From NCBI GenBank assembly GCA_032622095.1, contig CP136066.1, positions 114,783,319 through 114,847,318 of the forward strand: 64,000 nt of DNA, in the 5' to 3' direction. Of this stretch, positions 23,123 to 34,374 are shown piece after piece. Position 1 is the first letter of the stretch; each line of letters begins with the position of its first letter. Origin of the DNA: Siphonodentalium dalli. Taxonomy: Eukaryota > Mollusca > Scaphopoda > Gadilida > Siphonodentaliidae. Made by a program: the position numbers and the translations under genes. The notes below the pieces were generated by a model that ran no database searches, was not told the DNA's origin, and was given only the letters and a program-made list of their open reading frames with translations.

Positions 23123-24673
23123 GGCTGGAATCGTCATCTCCGGTTTAAACCTGGTGTCTTGACTCTTTTCGAGTTAATTCATTTTGAACAGAGGTGACGG
23201 TTTGGACGGGTCACGTTTTAAGCCGGAGAATTGCTTCATACTGTACATTACTCGGGTTTGATCGATCAATTCACTGAAATAATGTACAGTTTGCAGCCAT
23301 TATCCTATACATCAGTTCAATGAGCGGAATTGTAAATAATGTCGAACTGGTGACTAAGGATCGAATGCCAGTTTGCTGTTATCATGGCTCAATCTCAGTA
23401 TGGATCCGTTTCCACAGTATAAATAAATACCTCTTTATTGGTGGGACGGATTAAACGCGATAAACAAAATGATAATCGCTCCGACCTGACAAGGTGAGCC
23501 ACTACTTATATTCCATGTGTAAGAATCATGTTTTGTGATGCCATTTGGAAATACAGTTTATGAGAATACGTGTAACACTTTGAGAGCAAGATTATTCTCT
23601 ATTCCCACCAAATATCCACAGAGGGTTTCACATCACAGTTACAGTTACCTCGTATCCCGGTCTTTGAGACGCCATGAGTATTGAGAAGATAGAGTATCTT
23701 TGTCCAGGTACCGACTAACGAAAGAAACTGTTTTGAGATCGACTACGATATTTTAGCAGTGGATATGCGATCAGGGACGTGGTGGTCGGGGTTGGGGCAT
23801 CAGCCCCCAACTTTGGCATAATGTTAAACAGCTGTAACTTGCATGCCTAACACAGCTCTAGTTGGAAGTATCAGACCAAAAGTCGATTGATTTTTTTTTG
23901 ATAACTCAATATTCAAACAAGTATTTAGTGTGAGATCTTTTTGAATTCCAAAAGTCGAATCTGTTCCTACTTTAGGTCGATTTAGGTCTGAAATCCAATC
24001 AGTTGTAAATTTTCAAATAAACTTGAGATACAAGTTGATAAATGCCAACCTAATGCGACACAGGGACCTGGTTAGATGGTCATCTGTTGGGTGTGTCCAC
24101 AACCACAATTTCCAGCTGCACCTCCCCTTGAACCAAACCCAATGTCCAATTCTGGAAAAATCCATCTTCAATCCCACTCACCCTCCCACGCAATTGGGTT
24201 GAACATTTCCCATTAAAGACTCCAACTGACCATGGCTTTTTCGACAAAACAATCGACCTATAAAATAGTAAAATATTTTCCACTTTTTATTTTATAAAAA
24301 TTATAATTTCACGCTAAATACTGGGTGGTAAGTCGGGGGCCTCGGTGGCTGAATATGTTAGGTGTACAAATCCAAGCCGTTTCGTCCCCATTGGTGGCGA
24401 TAAGGATCAAATCCATGAGCGGTACGTTTTCTCTCAATTAATATAACACAGGAGCTGTTACAAGCGTGCTCGAGTTCACGTTAGTTTGAGTGAGCAGGAA
24501 CCATCTTTACTGGCCTGCTTTTTTGTCGCTGGTTAAATGGATAGTTTGACTGCATGCGTTCATCTCACTGAATAGAGTTGTCAATCATCTGGTCACCGGC
24601 CCTTGACTGAGGTTTAACTAGACCGCCAATGTATGTTTAACCCCGGTTTAAACTGGAGATGGCAAATCCGGCC
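23123..24673. mobile_element. GGCCGG-TIR element, diverged copy 3 (1,551 bp, TSD GTG)
   Basis: It starts ggctggaatcgtcatctcc and ends ggagatggcaaatccggcc, with GTG on both sides (23,120-23,122 and 24,674-24,676). Its right end (24,541-24,673) matches the reverse complement of the left end of copy 1, including 'agtttgactgcatgc', 'gagttgtca' and 'gaccgccaatgta', so it lies in the opposite orientation. The middle is unlike copy 1 and contains a 'cagggacgtggtgg' hAT-type end near 23,772 and a tRNA-like segment, so the interior is composite. Confidence 0.7.
24333..24428 (+). repeat. tRNA-derived SINE head (putative)
   Basis: 'cggtggctgaatatgttagg' fits box A and 'ggatcaaatcc' (24,403-24,413) fits box B, about 45 nt apart, within the diverged TIR element. 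It is probably a captured SINE fragment; an intact tRNA cloverleaf is not evident. Confidence 0.4.
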
Positions 24674-24676
24674 GTG

Positions 24677-25742
24677 GTGTTGGTGTTTTACGATATTATG
24701 CTTTTCAGATAAGGCGCAAACGTGTTGGTGTTAATGCCGATTTTATGGCAAATGAATGAATATTGCAACTAATGTTAGAAAGCCATGTATTAAAGGTGTG
24801 GAATTTCTTTCTGACAATACTTTCAACAGCAAAAAACAGCTTAATTCATATACTCGTTTTGATGACACGTTTGTTTCAACAAAATGCCAGACGAATAGCT
24901 GGCGTCGCCTCTATTCCAACTAGAGGTGTGACTGTCCAATGGGACTAATGGTACCCCCGCTGCTGCACACATGCATGGACTACACGCAATGTAGCCATAA
25001 TTATTAAAGGGGGATGGCTCTTTCGACACTCAAATAATGTATACGTATATGTAAGTTTCTAGAAATTTACCAGGAAATGAAGGAACAGCTTGCACAAAAT
25101 TACGTTGCTAAACATTTCTAATTCGACAAGGGCGATAACTATATAGTAAAAACTGCAAGTACAAATGTTCGATCCGATTATGGTCAGTAATTGTGCCAAG
25201 TTTCAAATACATTGAATAATGAACGAAATAAAACAAGCTTGGAAAAAATTACAGGTTTGCAAAACAAATTGAAAAAAGGGGAATAACTCCATAACAAAAA
25301 CTTCCGATGGACCTCATAATCGCAGGTGCACAGGTTCCGAATGTACTATAAATATGTCTCGGACCAATTTTCGTACACGGACGGAGGGACAAATTGATTC
25401 CAGCATACCCCCATTACTTCGTTGCTGTGGTATAATTAACAATTGTTAAAATTAATACTGTTCACTCGAACACAAGACGCGAATAATTGCAGGACAGTGG
25501 AATGTTCTAAAATTGTAAAACTAGGTGTCTCCAAGCTCAATGTGCAAAACTGACTGAAAGAAATAGTGGCTTCTAGTTATTAATACTTCTGTTGACTATT
25601 ATCTTCGACACATAATTGTTAAAATATAACCTTTAATCTACGTGACCCTTTCGAGTGGGGGTTTTTGGGGCTCACACATGGTAAAAATTGGTTGGAAGCT
25701 GTAATCTTGAAGTAAACATTTTAACATCAAGAATATGAGATT
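24677..25742. repeat. Interspersed repeat of mollusc-like wording at about 25,080-25,440
   Basis: Contains 'gggcgataactatatag', 'gccaagtttcaaatac', 'gggaataactccataac', 'cggacggagggacaaa', then 'attccagcatacccccatta' and 'cttcgttgctg'. I recall this combination from bivalve and gastropod intergenic sequence (memory, not searched). The rest of the stretch shows no gene. Confidence 0.5.
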
Positions 25743-25930
25743 TTATGTTGGAGTTGGTCGGTCTGTATTTTTCCGAAATTTGGGTGCGATCGGAATGCAA
25801 GTGTGGTACATCCCATGCGTGAGAGTTCGTTTAATGTATCTGAAAGAAGTCGCTTGCCAAATGCCCAATCTGTTTGTGAAGATTCCGATACTGTTGAATA
25901 CGTTTTTAATCCATCGTCCGATATTGGAGT
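25743..25930 (-). CDS. Candidate second (terminal) exon of a small secreted-protein gene
   Basis: On the minus strand 'ggtttgctcctgcag' is a plausible acceptor ending at 25,931. With the single carried-over base from the exon at 26,393 the frame stays open for 62 codons and ends at a TAA at 25,743-25,745. The joined reading is 94 residues. After the signal peptide it continues with a cationic, amphipathic stretch (SNIGRWIKNVFNSIGIF) and one dibasic IKR site. An ATTAAA poly(A)-signal variant lies about 110 nt past the stop (25,632-25,637). The family is not recognised. The exon could be a chance open stretch, since the acceptor is only fair, and the 12.2-kb exon is a rival downstream partner. 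Confidence 0.3.
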
Positions 25931-26392
25931 CTGCAGGAGCAAACCATTTTGATCTGGCTATAAAATTTTGTGAAGAATCTGCTGAATGAGTCTACTTTAA
26001 CAAGTCCACTGAAATTAAATACCAAAAATGTGTCTGAGCATGGTGTTATTTCGCGTCAGCAGACAAACACTCTTCGGTAATATCTATTTCCTTACTTTGG
26101 CTCTTTTTTGCTTAATATTCCTGGACTACACATTCCATTCCTATTCTATTTGGCTTCTTGTACTTGTTAAGTGTGCATATATAACGCGTGCTTAATTGAG
26201 TATAATGTATTGCTTACAATAAAAAAAAAGCCAAAACGGAATTACTCAAGAGTTGGATGTTTGAGGTGGACATGAACAGACGTGGTGCTGGTTGAAACTC
26301 AGAGTGGACCGAAACTTGCTACAACAGTATGCTAGACACACGGATATTCATTAACCAAGGTAATTGTTTTCACATATATTCGAATTTCTTAC

Positions 26393-26489
26393 CGTCACCT
26401 GTGTTTGGCGGAATATAGAAGGCTTTCCCAAAGTAAAGACAGTCTGTTGTCAAAATCACAGACATGGAAACAAGTAACATAGTCCTCAT
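26393..26489 (-). CDS. Candidate first coding exon with signal peptide
   Basis: An ATG at 26,489 (minus strand) opens 32 codons beginning MRTMLLVSMSVILTTDCLYF. This is a short basic N-terminus followed by a hydrophobic core, with a likely cleavage after a small residue near GKA|FYIPP. The frame runs to a good donor, GACG|GTAAGAA, after 26,393, phase 1. Upstream are a TATA-like box about 87 nt away and a CRE/E-box cluster at 26,690-26,725. The 25.93-kb exon joins in frame and so does the 12.3-kb exon. Secretion is inferred from the hydrophobic leader only. A small peptide, prohormone-like or defence-peptide-like product would fit the architecture; no specific family is claimed. Confidence 0.42.
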
Positions 26490-26572
26490 AGTTTAACTGG
26501 AAGAAACGTCTGTAAGTTTGGAAAGAACAATAGTAAAGGAAAAAACAAAATCAAGATTCCCGCCCGCTGTTT

Positions 26573-26725
26573 CTTTTATCGATCACTGATTCTGTTTGTC
26601 ACGATGCCATCTCGTCGGTGACTTGAGAAGAAGGGCTGGTCGTTGGCTCTTATTGCAAGAGATATTCGATCGTCCCCGCGTTTGTCATCCACGTGACGTC
26701 CTCGGCCAACGCGTGGGGGCGTGGC
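26573..26725 (-). promoter_or_regulatory. Putative promoter of the signal-peptide exon
   Basis: In minus orientation from upstream: a GC-box-like 'gccacgccccc' (26,714-26,725), a CRE/E-box overlap GACGTCACGTGG (about 26,688-26,700), and a TATA-like GATAAAAG (26,573-26,580). That places the predicted start near 26,548, with a roughly 60-nt 5' leader before the ATG. CRE-type sites are common upstream of animal secretory-peptide genes. The set is suggestive but short motifs are frequent by chance. Confidence 0.35.
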
Positions 26726-27966
26726 ATCTCTAATGATTCACAATCTGTTGTCTAATACGTTTTATTACCCCATAAGAGGAGACCTAACAACGTTAACAAA
26801 CACGACTGATTTGATCATATGCTTCGTTTGAGAGTCTCTGGCAGATGTAGGAAATAATTTATACACTTTGACATGCATGTTTAATCAAGACAGAATGCTT
26901 CTGCCCGAGAAATGCCAATTGAGGAAAAGTCATCCCTGAAAAGTTTATTTTCTCGTTGTGTCACACCAATTCGAATGGTTGCATGGGTCCATAAAACGAG
27001 CCCTCGTTTTCCGAACCCATGCACACCATGTCATGGGTAATCTTTTGCAATCAACTTGGGCATATATCCATACGGCCATAATTATGTTGGCTGCTAATGG
27101 TCAGGCGGCATAAAGGCCAACATAACTATAACAACACTGTATTTGAAGAAAGCGGTATGCTGAAAATGATGGATACATTACACGTATTTAGTCCCTAAAC
27201 ATTTAAGGCAATTTGGTCCGTCGTTACATGTACCCACATTCAATCAACTTGGAACATGCAGCTATGATTGTGCTTCTAGGACGCCGTATGCGAAATTTGT
27301 AAACAAAATGCCCGTCCCATTATACATGTACGGGTATTGTTTATTATATCAAAGAAAAACGGGAAAACTTATATACTGGCTTCACCCCTGTGACAATAAT
27401 ATATTATTCAGAGATTGTGAACTTGGTATTTCATAATTGTATGTCTCTTTTGGAAATGAAATATACTATATCCACCCATCATATCATATTTGAGCTAGAA
27501 ATTATCCAAAAATCAATCCGCCCCTCTGTAGTTCGCTCGGAATATGCCGGATGTATATCATAGAAATTGATCCCGAGAACTTCTTCGTTGTGTTGGGTCA
27601 AACATACGCGTTGAAATATATCTGGCTCGAAACTCCAATTTTTTGTTAAATTACTTCAGTATTGTGAATGTCCGTTGGAGCGAAAGAAGCTGCATGGGTT
27701 GTGCTTCGACAATGGACCGAATATTATACTCAACATGACTGTCGGAAAACTGATGGAATCAAACAACACCACAACGTAATCACATGAGTGGGCGGCGATT
27801 GGTGCCGAACATTAGTGGAATGTAAATTCATAAACAAAGATAAGAACAAAATTCGAAAATTCGCTGATACTACCTCAGAAACTATTATGCAAGCAAAATT
27901 TCAAACAGGACGAAATGTCAGTTCTTCTTGTGGTCGGTCGAAGAATAGTCCCACGTTGAATATGAC
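26726..27966. other. Unassigned
   Basis: No repeat array or recognised protein. The 130-codon plus-strand ORF at 27,788-28,180 runs into the left terminus of the next element and has no domain I recognise. Confidence 0.4.
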
Positions 27967-29468
27967 TACTTTACTCGTATTTGAATTCGCGCAGTACTAT
28001 TTTTCGCGCATCCATCGGTGCGCGAATTTAAAACTGAGCGAAAAATACTACGACTCCAGAATTGATACCAAACCGCGTGGGAAAATAATAGGGTTATATG
28101 TTCGTGAGTTACATATACATATATTACGGAAGATTGGAGTGATTACATTAATATGGAATCATATTAGGGCCACTTGCTAATGGCGCTTTCGGCGCTTTCG
28201 GCGCGATGCGCCGAAAGCGACAAAAAGTGCGCCATTAGTAACGCGCCGAAAGCGCCGAAAGCGCCGAAAGCGCCGAAAGCGCCGAAAGCGACAAAATATG
28301 CGCCGTTACGGCGCACTATTTGTCGCTTTCGGAGCACTTTTTGTCGCTTTCGGCGCGCGCGCCGAAAGCGACAAAATGTGCGATATTAGCGCATGTTTCG
28401 GCGCGTTACTATGGAATCCTATTAGGGCCACTTGCTAATGGCGCTTTTGGCGCTTTCGGCGCGATGCGCCGAAAGCGACAAAAAGTGCGCCATTAGTAAC
28501 GCGCCGAAAGCGCCGAAAGCGACAAAATGTGCGCCGTAACGGCGCACATTTTGTCGCTTTCGGCGCGTTACTATGGAATCCTATTAGGGCCACTTGCTAA
28601 TGGCGCTTTTGGCGCTTTCGGCGCGATGCGCCGAAAGCGACAAAAAGTGCGCCATTAGTAACGCGCCGAAAGCGACAAAATATGCGCCGTTACGGCGCAC
28701 TATTTGTCGCTTTCGGCGCACTTTTTGTCGCTTTCGGCGCTTTCGGCGCGCGCGCCGAAAGCGACAAAATGTGCGATATTAGCGCATGTTTCGGCGCGCC
28801 GAAAGCGACAAAATGTGCGCCGTAACGGCGCACATTTTGTCGCTTTCGGCGCGTTACTAATGGCGCACTTTTTGTCGCTTTCGGCGCGCCATTATGCATA
28901 CTATTAGGTCCACTCCCTAATGGCGCGCGCCGGAAGCGACAAAAAGTGCGCCATTAGGGTATGTTTAGGCGCGCGCCGAAAGCGCCGAAAGCGACAAAAA
29001 GTGCGCCGAAAGCGCCATTAGCAAGTGGCCCTAATAGGATTCCATACATTCATCTTCGAACAACCAATCTCAATACCATTTAAAGCATATAAAGCGATAC
29101 ATAATTGTATAGTCTTCTACGTTTTAATGCTTGTAAAAAAAATACACATATTTCAAAGTAAAGGTGCACGAAAGCACGTCTCCATACCTACAACCATTCA
29201 TGGAGTGGCGCCGTGGTACCCCATCTTCACAACAAAATGTTAATGCGGTCATGTTCTTCTCGATGTCAATTTCCGTCGTGATGGTCTTTATATACTACAC
29301 ACATGATTGTATCTTTAGGAGCGATTAAGAACTGACACTGTGATCACAGGACCTTTTCTAAAATATGTTTGTCAGTTTTGAATCCGCTCAGCATGGTGCG
29401 CGAATTCAAAGTGCGCGAATTTAAAACTGAGCGAAAAATAGTACTTCGCGAATTTAAATACGAGTAAG
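27967..29468. mobile_element. Outer TIR element (about 1.5 kb) enclosing the palindromic element
   Basis: 'ttactcgtatttgaattcgc' at 27,971-27,990 and 'gcgaatttaaatacgagtaa' at 29,448-29,467 are inverted termini. They continue through 'agtactatttttcgc' and the motif 'gcgcgaatttaaaactgagc' on both sides. I see no clear target duplication. Removing the inner element at 28,152-29,046 leaves a MITE of about 600 bp. A relative occurs at 15,268-15,345. Confidence 0.65.
28152..29046. mobile_element. GC-rich compound palindrome with inverted termini (895 bp)
   Basis: The ends are inverted copies: 'tatggaatcatattagggcc' then 'acttgctaatggcgc' at 28,152-28,186, and the reverse complement at 29,012-29,046. 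The inside is built almost entirely from GCGCCGAAAGCGACAAAA, 'gtgcgccattagtaacgcgc' and their reverse complements. It has at least four dyads, including a nearly perfect one centred near 28,532 that is repeated near 28,827. The left terminus is repeated internally at 28,412 and 28,573. All ORFs here, including one with an (APK)n run, are frame effects of the repeat. The superfamily is not recognised. Confidence 0.85.
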
Positions 29469-31399
29469 GGTACATCAACATATTGGGTTTTAGATGTCTC
29501 TAGTGGGAGTTTCTATACTAAATGGAGATGCTGCTATGCCCAGTTATATAAGTATATATTGGAATGGTATACCATTCAATTGGAGGAATGTCCAGTAAAA
29601 TTTGAAGACAACAGATGTATGAAAATATAATACAAGTGCAGAAGGATTACTATTAACAGTACTCTTTCCGATTTAACGCCCCTATATTGCTATTTATTCG
29701 ACTTCGGGAGTACAAAAAATATTAGCTTGAGTCGAGGAACCTATGCACCACTCAAAGCTCCGAGTTATCAGATTTCAAAACTTAATCCAACTCGAATTCC
29801 ACTGTCTTCTTATATAAATATACGGACTTGCGCGGACGCGGTCACGAGTGTTCGTGAGGTCACGCATTGTCACGGTTCAAGGCTTTGAATGGCGATCGGA
29901 AATTATTTTCGGAATATGGTGGAATGTATCGCCCGCAACAGAAAATTAGTTATCTTGTGATAGTTGACGTGCGGATACATACATATACTTATTTCCGAAT
30001 CGGCAATCATGTTTTATTCAACCAAATAGACTTGCTATATAGAAAACACCATGTCGATTATACGTGGAAATATTTGTTTCTTTTCATTTGTGGCATGACA
30101 CGTGTTGGGGAATTCCACACAAATAAAAAGCACCATAGTACTACCATGGCACCATGGAATTGTACTGTAGCGTACTTTACCTTGTTACAGTTGGTGACGT
30201 CCGTTGTAAAGTGTCTTTGATGTAGTAGACTATATTATTCTACTGTATAATTATGTTTCAGTTGACACTACCGTGGCAATACAAATGTGTAGTATATTTT
30301 GTCGCAGTAGCACATGGTTGTATTGTATTGTACTATGGTATATTCTACCATGCTACAGTTATAAAATAACATAGTACAAAGTGCTACCACTATATATATA
30401 TCGTGATATTGTGTTTAATTTACAATAGCACGGGAGAGGAGGTACTCATAAGTGAGACAACACTTGTCTTCCATTCCCAATTTGTATGTAAAATTGTATG
30501 TGTTCTTTACTATAGGTGTTATCAAATTAGACAAATACATATGGTTAACATAATAACTACAGTATAACATAGCTAACATAACAACATGCTAATAAAATTA
30601 GACTACTTTTGTCAGGAAATTTGAAAAAATCTCTTATAAAAAACTACCATAGCACTACCATATGATATAGCATGGTATTACCTCAACTCAATCAAAATCA
30701 CAGAATGTTCTAATAGCTGCCACATTACATTAATACTAGGTACTGTAGTACTCAGTTATTCACAAAATCCATCTTGGACTGGAACCAAGCCATATAAAAA
30801 AAGTACCATGGTACTATCATTGTAGTATCACCGCGGCCTGTTGAACTTATTTAGCTGAACATTGCATAATGGAACTACTCGTCAATGAGTATTTAGTATA
30901 TATAAAGCGGGTTAACGTAAAGCCACGCCCTACCTTTGTAGTGTTTAGATTATTATTCATACAAAGTGGATTTAATTGCGAACATCTATATGCATATCGC
31001 AAACTCAATTTAGATCGCACCTTCGATTTGTGAATCCTTGTGCGCCCCATGTTAAAGTCACGGAGTGCATCTTGTGGGAGTACGTCGATCGTCAGCACAG
31101 TGCCATATTCGCTCTCCTACATTATTCATGTCCTCCTATGTCCATCGGTTATACCTTTACGTTCGAAATGATACCCCCTGTCGTCATTGTCAAAGACATT
31201 AGTGATAATCACAACATGTTTAGAATGTCGTGTTCTATATTCGTTTATTTTGACATTAAAATAATATCTCCCTATATAAACAAGAACGAACGCTCTACCA
31301 CGCGTCTGAATCAACATCTATATTCCTTGGAAAAAGAAGTTTTTTCTCTCACGAAAATGATGTGATAGTTTTGTTTTCGACGAAACATATTTATTGTGG
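29469..31399. other. Unassigned, with scattered TACCATGGTA-like palindromes at 30,130-30,830
   Basis: 'accatagtactacc', 'accatggcaccatgg', 'taccatagcactacc' and 'gtaccatggtac' recur, suggesting a decayed repeat. ORFs of 117 codons (29,867-30,220) and 129 codons (30,976-31,365) on the plus strand show no motif I recognise. No gene call. Confidence 0.4.
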
Positions 31400-31700
31400 C
31401 CCAAACGATATATGGGCGGCTAAGTGTAAAATCGTTCACTTGGTGATACAAGCATGAAATTTTGCACGAATGATCAGTATGGGCCACTAAACAATATTGT
31501 TCGACAAACCACGCGAAAATCCATGATGGCCACCATTTTCAAGATGGCCACCATTTTCAGCTACGTCAGTTTTCGAATTTTGAAAAGTTAACCGTTGTTA
31601 TCGATGTATCACTCAAACAAGAGATCTTATTTCATTTCTAAAGGTTGAATTGAAATTAAAACACAACCTGAGTATGTTAAAACAATATATTGTAACAACT
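31400..31700. repeat. Left inverted repeat flanking the nuclease-like gene
   Basis: The blocks 'cacttggtgatacaagcatg', 'aatgatcagtat', 'ctaaacaa' and exact 'tcgacaaacca' (31,501-31,511), followed by two 'gatggccaccatttt' units, match the reverse complement of 38,770-38,945 in the same order (exact 'tggtttgtcga' at 38,846-38,856). Identity is about 65-70% by eye. Confidence 0.6.
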
Positions 31701-34374
31701 TAACTGTTTCGTTTCAAAATTTGTGCATTTTTATATCACATAACTTTCAAATTGTGAAAAAAAAAATCAATTTCAAACAATTTATCGTCACACTATAAAT
31801 GATGTTAGTACTGGGATATCTACACAGATTCATTACTATCAGTTCTTAGAGTCTTTTAAACTTGGCAGCAACAACTGCATAAAGTGGTGCATGGAAGCCC
31901 AATATGGTAGCATGTGCATCGCCCACTATTTGCCTTCTTGCAGCCGCATTTGGTCAACTGACTGCAACATTTGGCAATTGGTGGAAGCTCCGTCCATAAT
32001 GGTTCCCAGTGACTTCCCATTTTCTGCCCATTCCCAATCTGTAGGACTCGGGTTGGCTGGTTTACGTGCAAATGATCGTCCCCATATATGCCATGCCTCG
32101 TGTGCGGCTCGCTTGATATGCTGCAACAGCGCATACCTTGTAGGTGGAATAGCATTGTATGGTATCTGTTTCCGTGCAAAAAAAAAGTCTAGTCTGGCTT
32201 CATTAATGTCATTGATTATTATAACGAATCTCTCGATTACTGCAATGTTATGTTCTGTGATGGACACTCGAGAATTGCTGAGTCTGGAGAAAATTGATAG
32301 AGCTTCTGGAAATACATTCCATGTCTTTTTCCTTTCCTGCGAATGCAGAACCACATCACATCCACTAATTGCAAGGAAAAAGAGAATTCCATAACATTTT
32401 GTTGTACCTATTGATGAAACAATCTCATGTATCGGAATCCATCTGAATTTCGTTCTATGGCCGAATGCTTTCAAACTTGAGTATACAATTACATCTATAA
32501 TCACTATATCCCTGTCGGTGGCTTGGATTATGGTGCTGTTGATAACTGCGTGTTTTGCATGCACAAAAATCGCTGTATCGGCCTCTTCATGTGTACATGG
32601 TGCAAGAATATCCAAATCAAGTTCATGGTTACTTTGTACATGTTCACCTTTGGTAACAACAATGCCATTGTCCGTATTAACAGTTATGATCTTGTCAGCA
32701 AGGAAGTGTACTACTGATAGCTCTGTTTTGTTGTTGTCATCGCGAAGAAAGCTATGCCAGTCTGCTAGAGTTTTGCTAGATCCTGATACCCTTCTCCTGA
32801 TTCCTTTTCCGTGCTTTGACCTAGTTTCCTGTTTGCGGCTACCTGTCTTGTACACGTCAAACATGATGTCAGTTCTCTTATATATATGGCAATATGTCTG
32901 TATTTTATACAGCTGTACTGTACAAAAAATTGATGAATATGCTAAGGAATGATATCGTCTTGTGCATATTCATCAATTTTTTTCACACTATTAGGTTGAA
33001 GAACATTTATTATGTCAGAACCATCTATTAGCACAGCATATGCAGTGGGTGCTTCCTCATGTAGTGTTAACTCTGCTTCAAATATATCCATCTATTGAGA
33101 TTTCTGGCACATATGAGTTTTCCATCGTAACTGGTTGATGCTGGAGAAATCTGATTTTCATGTGCAAAAATGTCATAAAGGTCTGACAAGAAATGAACAA
33201 TCGAGAGAAAAGTTGACAATCATCTTTCGTACTTGTTTTCTTTGATTTTATTTCAGCAGGAGAAGACCGAAAAATTGAAATAGAATTTCTTTTGATTATA
33301 TCATAGAAAGTACATTTATTTTGATTTCCCATTCGTGTTATGAATGACACAGACAATTCCTTGCCTTTCTTATAGACAACGTGAATCAGTTCAGTATTAA
33401 CTGGGTCTACAATGTTTCTGGTGTCCAATGCCAACATGTCTCTGGAGTCATCAGGAAACGGATTTCCCATTCCTTGTATCACATATGTGAGGTTGTTCAC
33501 ATTATTGAAAAACGTTTTTTGATATGCAATTGTCTGGTTGGTTTCTTATGTAATATCCATTGTACAAGCATTATTATCATAATCAGAAATAACGCAACAT
33601 AATTCTGGACTAGCGACCATCCATCTATTGAGTGTGCATCTCAATTGCTCCTCCATCCCCTTTCAAGATTGTATTGTGCTGTTCATGGGCCTGGTTTATT
33701 GCCATACTTGAGAAGTTTCTTTTAGTCTTGTGTACAACAAAGTTTCCTCTGTGAAATTCATTTGCTATGCTGGGATGTTTATTATATTGTCATCACGTCT
33801 CTGAGGTGAATAAGTAGCCAACGTGGATAGTGGGTGTTACCATTGGCAAAGAAATAAGGAATTGTTTCAGATACCACTTCACGATACAGAGTGAAATTTG
33901 CTCCTCGAAATGATCTAACCAGCAGTAAAATTGTCAATTCAATGTCAAGCACCAAACTCCAGAACTGGAACTGTGGACTATATAACAGCACATTTACTTT
34001 TATACCAGTCATTGAAATTTTAGTGCATACTATCAACATCGGATAAATCCCGACTGCAGTATTCTGAGTGTGCAAATTTCATGAGTTTGAAAAGACTACA
34101 CGCTGTTATCTGATGTGCTTGTCAGGTTTTTTAATACATGAAGCTTTGATGAATGAATCTGCTGTGCCTGTCTTGCTATACCTGCTTCTACGAGAGCACT
34201 CGCCCAGTCGCTATCCTGACGAGCTGAACCAACCATCGTTAGAGCATCCAATTTCAGATGTAACCCTCAAAGCATAACAACATATCTGTCCTCACCATAT
34301 AAGTCTGGCCACTGCCACTGTATCTGCTTAGCCAATGAATACAGAGGCTGGTCTGCAGTAATGACCGGTGTCCG

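Noticed and set aside
25727-25942. Amidated-peptide-like WAFGKR reading on the minus strand
   Set aside because: That frame is not the one joined by the upstream phase-1 donor and has no leader of its own.
28174-28907. ORFs with (APK)n and repeated alanine/serine stretches
   Set aside because: They are reading-frame images of the GCGCCGAAAGCG palindrome on both strands.
31891-32394. 167-codon plus-strand ORF
   Set aside because: It is the shadow of the minus-strand nuclease-like gene, whose frame carries the conserved motifs.
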